Origin: Mytilus trossulus
Taxonomy: Eukaryota > Mollusca > Bivalvia > Mytilida > Mytilidae
Assembly (NCBI RefSeq): GCF_036588685.1
Contig: NC_086380.1
Span: 34,052,692-34,116,691 of the forward strand
Reading direction: 5' to 3'
Length of the DNA stretch: 64,000 nucleotides
The notes beneath the pieces were generated by a model. The model had not been told where the DNA came from and did no database searches. It saw nothing but the letters and a program-made list of their open reading frames with translations. This document shows, piece by piece, positions 46,634 to 57,999 of the stretch (position 1 is the stretch's first letter; the number at the start of each line of letters is the position of its first letter). Made by a program: the position numbers and the translations under genes.

Positions 46634-48338
46634 TTAGACCGTCACCAAATCGAAAACTGCAGCAGATTGCATTTGCTGACTGGCGATGAGGAGCGTCCTG
46701 GATCTTTCGTCGTAATATATAGCTTTAGGCATCACTAAATTATTTCGGAACGAGGTGAGGTCTTGAATCTTTTGTCCATCTTTAGACAAGCAAACAAGCG
46801 TACCACTATTCATTCCAACACAATACACATTTCCGAATTTATCGGCGCATACATTTCTTGTATCTTGACCAGTTTCAAAATGTTTGTTCCATATCTCGTT
46901 TCCATAAAAGTCGAAGCAGTAAATGGTGTCACTCAAAAATTCAGAAATGAGCATCTTGTTGTTAAGACAATGGATAAATGTGATGCGCGCACTAGGTAAT
47001 CCTAAATCTAACCTCTTGGCAATAGCACCATTCAAATCGACAAATAGAACACTTTGTGGTCTTGAGCAAACAATGATGTGCTTATCATAGAAAGAAATCG
47101 CGTTTAAATCGACATCCATTTGTAATGTATAGATCAGTGAAATTCGTGGGCCCAGTTTAAGTATTTTAATATTACCGTTGTTGGGAAAAGAAACTGCCAT
47201 GCGAAAATCATCGATGAGGGCAGTTCCATATGGTTTTCCGAACTGTTTCATTTTTGTAATAAAGTGACCACTTTCACCGAACAAAAGGATACCACCATCT
47301 TCTCCAAAGTCTGCTAGGAGTATTTTTCTGTCAGGAAGGACAATAATACTTGAAATGTTAATATCATCCCCTTCATAAACGTTATAACCGGAAAGACGCA
47401 TTTTTGGATGCACGGAAGTGATGCGTTTGGTCGATACGGTCAAAGAACTTTGTGCGTTTGTATTGATTTCGTTTAATACTGAAAACTGATTGGTTCTAAC
47501 AGCTATATTACCCAGAGAGACAGTTTTCGAAACGGTGCTAAGAAAGTCAGCGTTTGGAGAAAAAGATAATCTTTTTAATTTTATTTCTTCTTGTAAAAGG
47601 AGCGAATTAATTTCCTTCCCTTCTTCCGAGAGATCAGTTTCTAATTTCTTCATTACCATGTAGATATGGAAGTCGCTAGCATTCTTCTGGAGATTCTCAA
47701 AGTCAATCAATGTCCGGTTTAGAGCCTCTCTTTTCTGTTGAAGTTTTCTAACTGTGTCTACTATACCTGTTTTTTGTTGAGAGTGGATAGAATTGATATC
47801 TTTCACGATTTTAGTTTCCAAAATATTGAGTTTTTTCTCAATATTCATGCGGACTTTACTGACTTCCGTTTTGATATTTTCTGTATCTTTGTCTATGTTA
47901 ATTAAGTTGTCAGTTCCGTTTTTAATTAATTCATCGATGTTTTTTTAATCTCTCGTTCAGATTCCCTTTAAGATTTGATAAAGAGTTCGATGCTTTGATG
48001 TTCTGTACAACCCTCCGTAGTGATGTCACGCCGGTGCAGTGTTCATGTTTTGTACTCACGCAATGAACGCAACAGTGAATTTCATGTGATGGACAATACA
48101 ATTCAAACTTTTCATTATGAAGATCGCATTCCATGTTTGCAGATAGCAATCCCTTAGCCAAGGTTTTGTATGCCTTTATCAGCATAATTTCATGATCTCT
48201 GGTCGACTTAATGGCAGAATGGTGGCCATGACAGTTTCTGCATAACCCCTCTTCACAAACAGAACACCAAAACTCGGCTGTTTGTGTCATGTTACGATAC
48301 TCACACGGTCCGCATGATATCGACGAACTTGATGCCAT
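46634..48338 (-). pseudogene. TRIM-like gene (two B-boxes, coiled coil, NHL-like end) with a single-base frameshift
   Basis: The minus strand starts at ATG 48338 and stops at 46634. The first frame gives 135 residues. B-box 1 has C9/C12, C25/C28 and further Cys/His to H49, and B-box 2 has C71, H74, C82 and on to H100/C101. Then the frame ends early, at 47931. A run of seven A at 47940-47946 sits exactly where a shift by one base would continue into a coiled-coil region and the second open frame (47848-46634). That frame carries a coiled coil and, from SGYNVYEGDDI on, NHL/beta-propeller-like repeats (ILLADFG, MAVSFPNNGNIKIL). Without the shift the protein would be about 567 residues, normal for bivalve RING-less TRIM relatives. 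It is intronless in the coding part. It is either a recent pseudogene or a homopolymer error in an intact gene. An acceptor-like TTGTAG lies just upstream of the ATG. Confidence 0.8.
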
Positions 48339-48751
48339 GTCTTACATGTACCTACAAATCAGTAATTAAACACGAATTAGATAATGGTAAATACATATAT
48401 TATTCATTACTGGCATGTATCGCTTGGGACAGTGTAAGAGTCTTATAGAAATGTATTTCACTCACAGGATTTAAGTTTCTTTTTCATAAACGTGTTCGTC
48501 TTTTTAACATGTTTAATAATATTATTAAAAAGGTAGTCGTGAAATATTCCTTTTTACAAAAATCCTTTTTACCAAAATAAAAGACAAGAAATATCCCTTT
48601 AAACAAAAGCCTCGGCGTGAAATACCCTTTGTTGCAAAAAGCTAGACGTGACATATCCCTTATATTTATGGTAAAGAAAATAATGATACCCCTTCATATT
48701 TATTAATTCAATTGAAGAATTGACTTAGCCGTGTGAAATGACTTTCCGTAT

Positions 48752-48831
48752 CAATTGCTTCCGATGTATAGCAACTGCTTCCGTTATATATCAAATGCTT
48801 CCGCTTTATGTCAACTCCTTCCGGTTAATAT
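48752..48831. repeat. 20-bp minisatellite, 4 units, upstream of the TRIM-like gene
   Basis: Four diverged units of CAA(T/C/A)TGCTTCCGNTNTATNT lie end to end, about 0.4 kb upstream of the TRIM ATG. Confidence 0.8.
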
Positions 48832-48839
48832 CGCATGCC

Positions 48840-50200
48840 TTTCTTTAACGTTATCGAAAAGCATTTGGGACAATACCCCTAATGCGCCTTGAAATGAGGA
48901 ACACAAAAGTCACGTGTAAACAACAAATCTCTGTGTAGTGATATTTGACACATTTCTATGATAAACAAATGACTGAGCTGAACCATTAGTGTTAATTTAG
49001 AAAGTAAGGGAACACAGAATAAATGTGTAAAAACCATGGAGCTCTGAAATGTGTTCAAAGTATTAAAATTTCAAAGAACTTATTGTGTTAAAATTGGGAT
49101 TTTTTACCATGAGGAGCCACATCTCAAAAGAATACTCGGGGTTTGCTAAATTACGGAAAAATGAATCACACTTCGAACCCCGAAAATTTAACCACACATG
49201 TAAAAATGTCTCAGCTTCGAAACAAGCCATCATACATATACAAGTTTACGATATGGGCTGAGCAACAGAAGAAAACGTTACCATTACGGCCTATGGAGAA
49301 ACAATTGCGCATATTGCCCCATTTCGAATCATTCTGCAAAGACCGGAAAATTAACCAGAGAACTATATTTTCGTGCGAATTAATCGATGTCAAATTACCC
49401 CGATTTACCTGGGATGGCTGTTACCTTAGGTTTTACTTCAGCGGACCTTTTATACACATAAAAGTTATTAACCCCGGGTCAACGTATTTGACGTCACAAA
49501 AGCGGCAAAAAATATCATAAAAATTATTCTAAAATCACGGGTAACAAGAACTATCTTTAAAAAAGATATCTGACGTATTCAAATTTGAGTATATGTTTAA
49601 AACTATCATTTCGATTCACCATTTAAAAAACGTTTTCTCTGTTTGTGTTCTCGGTCCTCGTATCTTTCTGTTAACATTCACCAAAACCCCGCGAAAATCT
49701 CACATGCGTAGGTGCGTTCTAAAAGTCATGTACGTTCGTACAACAAAGTTTACATCAATGAAATTATATAATTGTCCCGAATAAACAGCTGTCATGGATG
49801 CAAAGAGCTAATGGAGAAACAATTATTTTAATAAAATATAAATCTTAAGTTTGTAAGATCTAGTTCAAATATTTATAGTTTTTCACTTGCTTTCCATCAC
49901 GATATAATCAACGCGACGTTTTTTCAAACACAACCAAATAACCCACCATGACAGCATTTTGTCCAATCTCAGAAAGTATTTTCGAGCATGCGTATTCTGT
50001 TGCCATAGTTAAGCGTCGGAAAAAGAGTTCTCAGAATTACAAAGTGCTTTATCTCAGGATCTAAAATAACGTTCTTAGAATATAGGGTCGCGAACAGGAG
50101 AAGGTTGTCTCGGCGGCACATGCAAAGAACAGAAGTATTGATGTATATATAAAGAGCATTTTTGACAAACGCCGAAAGATGTGATGGGGTTGTATATATA
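48840..50200. other. No recognised gene
   Basis: The reading frame at 49143-49520 (125 codons) begins without ATG and matches nothing I know. The sequence is slightly richer in GC than its surroundings and could include an unrecognised dispersed repeat or exon. Confidence 0.4.
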
Positions 50201-50224
50201 CGATTGTCAAACTAAAAGTTTGGA

Positions 50225-50700
50225 CTTATTTTGATGGAAAATAAAGGCAACAGTATTATACCGCTGTTCGAAACTGTTAAAAGGCCAATTTTAATATTAT
50301 TTGTGTAATAGACAACAGGAACTTTATGTTAGCTGTTAAAGAGTTATGTATTCATAGCTTCTGGATGAACTCTATATAATAGAACTATCGCAATTAACGG
50401 GTGCTATTTATCTGTGTCCAAAAAGTCGCCACTGAAGAAAACTTAAAGTTTCTGGTTATTCTAATATGTTTACATTCAAAGATAAATTACGTTATATTCT
50501 GGTCAGTTTAAAGGTTGTTGCTCGATATGAAAAGTTGGTTACATGTTTGCAATATATAAATACTGTTACAGTATATGAACTTGATGTTGTCTTTTTAATT
50601 CATATTGAGATGTTACAGAAACTCATAAATCAATAGAGGAAAAAACAAATCCGGGTTACAAACTAAAACTGAGTAAAACGCATCAAATATATATATATAT
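50225..50700 (+). repeat. R1 copy split by a 340-bp insertion
   Basis: R1 text runs to ACCGCTGTTCGAAACTGTTA (about 50279) and resumes at ACTCATAAATCAATAGAGGA (about 50625). In the intact copy at 556-960 the two parts are contiguous. The insert (about 50275-50620) has no coding capacity. An (AT)n run closes the copy at 50687-50703. Confidence 0.7.
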
Positions 50701-50854
50701 ATATGTATATGTGGTCTGATTTTTTTTAGCATTTGGATTATAATCACATCATATATATTTTTTTATCTATCTAACGTTAATATTTTGGTTGTAGGTAATC
50801 AGTTCCATTGTTGTTATAAGATCTATTGACTTAACACTTATCATCTTCGTTAGT

Positions 50855-51300
50855 CAAGGCCCGGTGCTTCATGTGGAGCAGGATCTGCTTTATACCATTC
50901 CGGAGCACATGAGATCACCCTCAGTATTTGGTGGGGTTCGTGTTGCTCAGTTATTAGTTGTTTATGTTATTTCTTGTGTACTATCATTTAGATATAGGAC
51001 GATGTGGTATGAGTGCCAAGGAGACCGTGAACTCTCCATCAAAAAACAATTCATAAAAGTAAACCATTATAGGTCAATGTAAGGCCTTCAACATGGAGCA
51101 TTTGCTCACACCGAACAACAAGCTATTAAGGGTCCCAAAATTACTAGTGTAAAACAATTCAAACGGGAATACCAACAGTCTAATCTATAAGAAAACACGA
51201 AAAACGAGAAACACATACAAAATTATTTGCCTGTTTCTCTTTTTCATTTTTACCCATGGCGTAACCCGTTGTCAGTTTATTTTCGATTTATGAGATGGAC
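50855..51300 (-). repeat. Dispersed repeat R5 with R3 nested inside
   Basis: On the minus strand, TCGAAAATAAACTGACAACG followed by the GCCATGG-like block (51300-51220) and the ACACGAACCCCACCAAATAC block (50960-50850) form one family, seen also at 10015-10335. An R3 copy (50988-51216) interrupts it. R3 is therefore the younger insertion here. Confidence 0.7.
50988..51216 (+). repeat. R3 repeat nested in R5
   Basis: The copy runs from TTTAGATATAGGACGATGTG to AAAAACGAGAAACAC. Both ends are seen because R5 sequence lies on each side. Confidence 0.7.
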
Positions 51301-51742
51301 TGTTCGACTGGTGTCTTTCTACCCTCTTTTATTACCCCCCATCCCCCCTCCTCGTGGAGAGGAGTGCATCGTAACCATTGGCTAGCGAAGATGCACTCAA
51401 ATAGGCCGGCAATTGAATTGACGGTAATGTGTTAAATATTCGATTTGCTACAAAACTCTGAAGGTGAGATACATAAATGATTTAGTTTATTATATTATAT
51501 GTATGTGAAAATAAACTGCATGATTGCTAATTAATTTGTGAATCAGTAATTGGCGATGTGTTATTGTCTTATATATTTCTTAGTTGAAAGAAGCTCCTAT
51601 ATGTAATAGCAGGAGAAGAAAAAAACATGAAAACTAATTGTTTTTATATTGATCATCATGATCATATTTATTAATGGTGCCGGCAGACTTTCAATTTTTT
51701 TTCTTCTTCAAAATGTTCAATGCTGTTCAATGCACAGAATCT

Positions 51743-51836
51743 TATCAAAAGGTAGTCCAAGATTACTCTGACGTCCAACGGCTGTTGTGCCAGACAAGCT
51801 GTGGGACGTCAGAGTAATATCGGACTAATCAAAAGG
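51743..51836. mobile_element. Small foldback element
   Basis: TAGTCCAAGATTACTCTGAC and its near complement GTCAGAGTAATATCGGACTA face each other around about 26 bases containing CGGCTGTTGTGCCAGACAAG. AAAAGGT occurs on both sides. Confidence 0.65.
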
Positions 51837-52339
51837 TGACAGCCGTGGGACTCCATATATTTTGTGTACATAGTGCAGAGTTATAAATGTTTACATTAAT
51901 CACGATTAATGATTATCGTGAAAAGAACCGTACATGAATAAGCAATACAACTTAGAAGTGTTTCAGTCATAAAAATGTGGTTTTAACAAAAAGAATCATC
52001 ATGATTATTTAGTACTTACTATCCTTGTCGAGATCCTTGTACTTCCTTACAAAAAAAACGCCTGTTAGGCTGTTATTAATCGATGATTGTTTAAGTGTTA
52101 TTATGGAAGTCAATAGGAGACCCAATCAACTCGTTCAAAGCAATGTGTCAGTCCACAGTGACAGTTACCAGAATTTCTATGATCATGTTATAAGACAAAA
52201 TGGAAGACCGTCACATTTCAGTGTCCCCACCGCAACCACTTCATGTAGATAAGATAATATACGATAAGATAATTTCCAATTTTTAAATAAGGGCCCACAA
52301 GGGGAATATAGAGAATACAAGTATAAAGAAAAAGAACAT

Positions 52340-52490
52340 ATATACCAGCCCAGTACTTAGTCAGCACTTTTTGTGCTGACATGGATTGTCATTGATATGG
52401 TTATATTTATAAATTTACTGTTTACAAACTTTTGAATTTTTTGAAATACTCAGGCTTTTCTTCCTCAGGCATAGATGCATGACCTTATAT
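52340..52490 (+). repeat. Satellite-family fragment with GTCAGCACTTTTTGTGCTGAC hairpin
   Basis: The fragment contains a perfect hairpin, GTCAGCAC and GTGCTGAC (52363-52381), followed by sequence belonging to the satellite family of 1-425. Recognition of the family is from memory. Confidence 0.6.
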
Positions 52491-52610
52491 AGCTGGTTTA
52501 AAATCATGGAAAAATATCAGTGTACAGCTTAAACAAGCTTTGATGAATACAAACAGTCTTGTAACTATTGTTATATAGGGATTGTCGAAAAAAAAAAAAC
52601 ATGTGAATAT

Positions 52611-53061
52611 GTCCCCTACGAGACGGTCACCTACAAAACAAGTATGACAGGAAAACGTTTCGGAGTGGACACTACCACTACCATGCGGTCTTTTTTACTC
52701 TTTTTCCAATTATATTCGTGCAAACAAATAACAATGGTTAGTTTCATGTAATTTTAAGTATGTTTTTATTAACATAGAATAAGTTTGATGTCATCTACGA
52801 ACTGACTTTTTGTCCACTACGAAACGGTTTTGTCAACTAAGAAACGCATCAAAATGTCCACTACGTAACATGAGTTGTTCCTTCATAAGTGAAGTACTGT
52901 CTAATCTTTATCGAAAAAAAAATGGTTCTCCATTTCAGAAAAAGAAGATCTTTCTAGTATATAAAGTAAACAAACTGGAATGTCTATAGTAGACATTTAA
53001 AATTGCAATAAGATGTGTGTTCAGAAGCAGTTTCGTAGAGGACAAATGTCCCCTACGAAAC
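52611..53061. repeat. Cluster of nine copies of a 14-base motif, GTCCMCTACGAAAC
   Basis: Copies start at 52611, 52626, 52657 (inverted), 52790, 52812, 52832, 52856, 53030 (inverted) and 53048. The best are GTCCACTACGAAAC (52812-52825) and GTCCCCTACGAAAC (53048-53061). Spacing is irregular, so it is not a tandem array. It may be an element with subterminal protein-binding repeats, or a regulatory site cluster. Confidence 0.75.
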
Positions 53062-53192
53062 AGTACACAAATTATGAAAATATTAATATAATTTTAAAGA
53101 GTATCTAAGATTGCACTTTTTGTTTAGAAACAGGTCTATAATAGAGGTATTAAAAATAACTCTTGAAATAAAATGTTAGGCAAGTTGATAAT

Positions 53193-54105
53193 TGTTGCTA
53201 GGGTGCTCTCTTCGAGGTCCGCGTTAGAAGTATAAATGGTGGGTAGCTATTCAGTTCAAATCGTCATTTGTACCGAAGACAGCAGACAGTTAACATCGGA
53301 TAGGTTGGAAAGAAAGTAGTGAATAGCAGGCAGACGGTTTAGTTTAAGTAAAGTGAAGTGCTTGGAACCTGCGGAAAGAATACAGAAAGGGCTGATACTG
53401 TTGGTTCGGTACAGATTGTCCAAACAGGGCTGGTGCTAAGGTTTTGCGTCTCACATATCTCACTATTGCAGTGACTGTTTGCTAACATACCATGCCTTAG
53501 TGCTGCCCTGTTGTTCAGACAGTTTTAGACATGTTTATTAAATAAAGTTTTATACCTTTTAGGTTTCAGCCTAGTTTGATACATTTCGGTTTCAGTCCGT
53601 TTCAAACATTTAGGTTCCAGACAGGTTTCAAACATTTAGGTTCCAGACAGGTTCCAAACATTTAGGTTCCAGACAGGTTCGAAACATTTAGGTTCCAGAC
53701 AGGTTCCAAACATTTAGGTTCCAGACAGGTTCCAAACATTTAGTTTCAGACAATAGTTCCAAACCGTCTGACCAGTTTCATACATTTGTGTTCCAAACCA
53801 GTTTTATACATTTAGGTTTCAAACCAGTTCTATACATTTAGGTTCCACACCATAGTTTCAAACGGATGGTTTAAACAGTATCAGACTGAAAGGGTTTGAA
53901 ACAGTTTTCATTCAGCAGGTTCGGGTAAAGTTGATAGGTGTTGAAATTCGTTTTCTGTAGTTTAGTATTTGTTTCATATTTGATAAAGAGATAGTGTAAA
54001 CTTTTTATTGACTTTAGAACTTTTGAATTGCTTTTCAAATCCAGGAAACTGGTACGAACCCGAGGATAAAAACATCTAAACGTCCCTGCCCGGTTACACG
54101 TTACA
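53193..54105 (+). repeat. Left long direct repeat (LTR-like) with 26-bp sub-repeats
   Basis: This 913-bp repeat contains five units of AAACATTTAGGTTCCAGACA plus GGTTCC, and a sixth degenerate one, at about 53604-53755. The right copy has four plus one, so the array changed after the repeats separated. Confidence 0.75.
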
Positions 54106-54970
54106 AATGGTGGCTTAGCGGTGGGATTTGTCGAGCATTTCTGTTGAGTATTTTGTGATTGTCTATGACTGTCCGTCCGTCGGATGGGGACGTTAAATCC
54201 GAGGTCCCGTGTTCAGGAAGTACCACGTCTTGTGCACGTTAAAGAACCCTTTACAACAACTCTTATTGAGGTGTCCAAAAGTGGCCTGTTGTGAGGCAAA
54301 ATTGTTTTAAACCGGTTTTTGGCAACACAACTTTTCTAGTGGTATTCAAAATAGAATATTTGAAACGGTTATATCTGGTCAAAATTCAGTATTCAGTTGC
54401 TTGTATAAATGTGAATTAAAGTATAATACTAGTATTTGGAAAATAGGAACTTAGCTAACAAAACAGAAAGAACATGCTAGTCGAACGAGGCTGACAGGAA
54501 CCCCGGAACTGTGAGTAGGCTAAGGTACCCCTAGGTCTGACGCTTGCCGGCAGATTGTTGTAGGAAAGCCATTAGTTGGTTATCATGATATAACCCTCGG
54601 TGTACAAACAGTTGCTGGGAGAGGTATTCTGCGGAATGAGTGGATACATTGAGGTTTAAAGTAGAACCTTGGTATGGTGTCAGCTAGTTTTAACGAGAAC
54701 AGTTTAGATTGTGTTTTGATTAAATCAGTATAAAATTGTAAAACTCATGCGAGGACGCATGAAATCGGAGGCGTGTGTCCCTGGGATGATGATGCACCCG
54801 CTTGCAAAAAAATGTTACGAATTTGCAGTTTAAGAAGGTTATAATAGTTCTACAGTTTTATATTTTCCGATATCTCTATTAGTTTCCCATATCATCCGTT
54901 TATTGTTGAAAACTGTATCTAAAATCATCCCGTTATCCTTGGTTGCTATCAGACGCTTTACCTGTACAAT

Positions 54971-56145
54971 TGTTGCTAGGGTGCTCTCTTCGAGGTCCGC
55001 GTTAGAAGTATAAATGGTGGGTAGCTATTCAGTTCTATATTTTATTATATTTATTTTTATATTCTTTTATTATTTTTTATTATTTTATTATTTACTTAAT
55101 CTTAAAACTTTTACTTTTTTTATTCATTTATTTATCAAAATTTTTGCTTTTTAAATTTTTTGTTTTTATTAAACTTTCTTATTATTCTAAATTATTTAAA
55201 TTACCACATGGTAAAAATATAAATTATTTAATGCCCAAAAAGGCGCAAGCCAGGGCCGACCGTGCAAGGGCTGTATAGCCAGTCAAGGTCGTTAAAAACT
55301 TCCATTTGTTGTTGTTCAAATCGTCATTTGTACCGAAGACAGCAGACAGTTAAGATCATTTAACATCGGATAGGTTGGAAAGAAAGTAGTGAATAGCAGG
55401 CAGACGGTTTAGTTTTAAGTAAAGTGAAGTGCTTGGAACCTGCGGAAAGAATACAGAAAGGGCTGATACTGTTGGTTCGGTACAGATTGTCCAAACAGGG
55501 CTGGTGCTAAGGTTTTGCGTCTCACTATTGCAGTGACTGTTTGCTGACATACCATGCCTTAGTGCTGCCCTGTTGTTCAGACAGTTTTAGACATGTTTAT
55601 TAAATAAAGTTTTATACCATTTAGGTTTCAGCCTAGTTTGATACATTTCGGTTTCAGTCCGTTTCAAACATTTAGGTTCCAGACAGGTTTCAAACATTTA
55701 GGTTCCAGACAGGTTCCAAACATTTAGGTTCCAGACAGGTTCCAAACATTTAGGTTCCAGACAGGTTCCAAACATTTAGTTTCAGACAATAGTTCCAAAC
55801 CGTCTGACCAGTTTCATACATTTGTGTTCCAACCCAGTTTTATACATTTAGGTTTCAAACCAGTTCTATACATTTAGGTTCCACACTATAGTTTCAAACG
55901 GATGGTTTACACAGTATCGGACTGAAAGGGTTTGAAACAGTTTTAATTCAGCAGGTTCGGGTAAAGTTGATAGGTGTTGAAATTCGTTTTCTGTAGTTTA
56001 GTATTTGTTTCATATTTGATAAAGAGATAGTGTAAACTTTTTATTGACTTTAGAACTTTTGAATTGCTTTTAAAAATGATCCAGGAAACTGGTACGAACC
56101 CGAGGATAAAAACATCTAAACGTCCCTGCCCGGTTACACGTTACA
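54971..56145 (+). repeat. Right long direct repeat (LTR-like), carrying an insertion
   Basis: This copy is collinear with 53193-54105 apart from a 282-bp insertion after position 55035, a 16-bp local duplication near 55350, and one sub-repeat fewer. Confidence 0.75.
55036..55317. mobile_element. 282-bp insertion in the right repeat, GTTC duplicated
   Basis: The left repeat reads CAGTTCAAATCG without a break. Here GTTC (55032-55035) is followed by 282 bp ending again in GTTC (55314-55317). The insert begins with a very AT-rich stretch and ends in a GC-richer block (GCAAGCCAGGGCCGACCGTG) and then TTGTTGTTGTTC. The class is unknown; the 3' TTG repeats suggest retroposition. Confidence 0.75.
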
Positions 56146-57021
56146 AAAAGTTATAAAGGGACATAACTAAAAAACAGTAAAAGTGACACCAATAAAATTC
56201 AATCTTCATCTGTGTTATGTTGTAATAAGCATTGTGTATAAGAATCATTACCTTTGGTTGAGGCAAACTTAAATTGAGGCTTTTTGTAAAGAGGCATAAC
56301 TCTAGAAAGGTAAAAGTCACACAATCAAAATTCAAACTTGAATAAGTTTTCTAACATTTGGTTGGGGCAACTAATTTTAGCATGTATGGACATACAGATC
56401 AAGTAAATGGGAACCAAGGATACAAATTAAAGTCTCCTTCCACCACAGCGGGATAAAACAACTGCAGAAAGTTTGTGCCTTCAAACAGAAAATATTTAAC
56501 GTATCGGCCTTGTATTGTCACCATTTGTGTATAGTCCACACCCCCTCTTCATCCCCAAATATCGAGGAAAAAGTCTAGTTCACTTGTATATTCCGCAGCA
56601 ACTTTTGACAAGATCGGGTACACGAACAATGACGGAAAATGCTGAATTTGCAGTATTTGAAAAAAATAATTTTGATGACAGTGATTAATACGGAACAGTT
56701 ACTTTTTGCTTGTTGCAAGTGCAGGAATATTTTAAAATATGTTTTACAAACATGACAAAGACCTTGGGACAAAATGCAACAACTAGACCATTTTATTAAC
56801 ATTTTACATTTATTTTAAAATATCAGCTGAAACATAGAAATTGTAAGCTTTTTAAGTATTTTAGTCATACTAAAGAAAGCAATAAATCCATTAGAATTTA
56901 ATTAACAACATATTTAAAAGGATAACAAAAATAACATTTGTTTTAAATCAAACGCATAGTAAACAGTTATTAAATGGACTGTTATCAAAGGTCACAATGT
57001 ACATGGTAAACATTCAACAGT
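56146..57021. other. No recognised gene
   Basis: This AT-rich stretch contains a short internal repetition (GGGACATAACTAAAAA near 56157 and GAGGCATAACTCTAGA near 56289). No coding exon was seen. Confidence 0.4.
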
Positions 57022-57024
57022 ATA

Positions 57025-57232
57025 CTGTGGATACATTTATTTTCGTGGGTTCCAAGTTTTGTTGATTGATCAAAACTTGCATTTTCGTGAATATTTAAAT
57101 TCATGGTTTTTGCAAAATCTTCATACATTCCTTCAGAAAATTTGTAGTTCCTTGAACATTTAAATTTGTGGTTCCCCTGTACTCACGAAATCCACAAAAA
57201 TTAGTATACAACAAATATTAATGAATCCACAG
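57025..57232. mobile_element. MITE with CTGTGGAT termini, TA duplication
   Basis: The ends CTGTGGATACATTTAT and TTAATGAATCCACAG are inverted and lie between TA dinucleotides (57023-57024, 57233-57234). The interior holds several TTCGTG/CACGAA and GTGGTT/AACCAC mirror pairs. A diverged copy lies at 42525-42724, and fragments near 58795 and 60165 may be related. Confidence 0.75.
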
Positions 57233-57688
57233 TAATCAATAAAAGAATCATGTAAGGTCCCAAAAAAAAGTTTACTCTAAACACATGTTCAGGTGTCTTT
57301 CCAATGGATGGTTTTTCCACTATAAAATTCAGTGTTGATGTTTTGAATTCATGTATTTTACAGTTTTAGGGTTCAGGTTGCAATTGGTAGAATCTCTTTA
57401 AGAGTCAATGGACAGTGCATACATATAGGTACATATATAACAAATATGTAGCTTCTTACTCATTAACAAATACACAACTCCTTATTAATATATACATTTG
57501 TACAGTTTGGATGTATTTTGTGATTATCAAAAATGTTATGTAAAGCAAAACTACACAATAAATACTACTGGTCAGTACAAAAATCATAAGTAAGCACCTA
57601 TAATATTTTGTTCTAAAGTGGTTGTTCACTCTGAATATCAAATATAAACTTTTGTAGCCTGTGGTCCTGACACAATCTATGTTGTGAT

Positions 57689-57990
57689 GCTGCTAGGGGT
57701 TAAGCAACAGTTCACCTGCCTGTTCAGAATTTTACATTGTACAACCTCTTGGTAAATTTTGAATACTGCCAATTTTAAATGTTACATGCAAAGATATTGA
57801 TCAAAGATTTGAATCCTCCAAAATAATAACCGCCAAAATATTTTGTATACCTTATTCAATGAAAATCGCAAAATTTTACAACTGCGAAAATAACCTGCTA
57901 TATGGTATGCTGCAAGGGTTAAGCAACAGTTCACCTGCCTGTTTAGAATTTTACATTGTTCAACCTCTTGATAGATTTTGAATACTGTTT
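57689..57990 (+). repeat. 80-bp direct duplication, 220 bp apart
   Basis: GGGTTAAGCAACAGTTCACC, continued by TGCCTGTT and the TTTACATTGT region, appears at about 57689-57772 and 57905-57988 with few differences. Sequence between contains CCGCCAAAATATTTTG, another dispersed motif. Confidence 0.8.
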
Positions 57991-57999
57991 ACAACAAGA

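Larger units (their letters stand above)
53193..56145 (+). mobile_element. LTR-retrotransposon-like element without coding region
   Basis: Two direct repeats, 53193-54105 and 54971-56145, begin TGTTGCTAGGGTGC and end CGGTTACACGTTACA, that is TG...CA as in LTRs. Each has a TATAAAT (GAAGTATAAATGG) near its start and AATAAA further in, as expected for a promoter and polyadenylation signal. AATGGTGGCTTAGCGG follows the first repeat and could be a primer-binding site. The internal part (54106-54970) holds no gag or pol. A flanking target duplication is not evident. It is probably a non-autonomous or internally deleted element. Confidence 0.6.

Noticed and set aside
46544-46999. Plus-strand frames opposite the TRIM-like gene
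   Set aside because: They are antisense shadows of the 404-codon minus-strand frame.
49143-49520. 125-codon frame on the plus strand
   Set aside because: No ATG at its start, no recognised motif, no splice context and composition like its surroundings.
53193-56145. Target-site duplication of the LTR-like element
   Set aside because: Five bases on the left (ATAAT side) and on the right (AAAAG) do not match, so no duplication is claimed.
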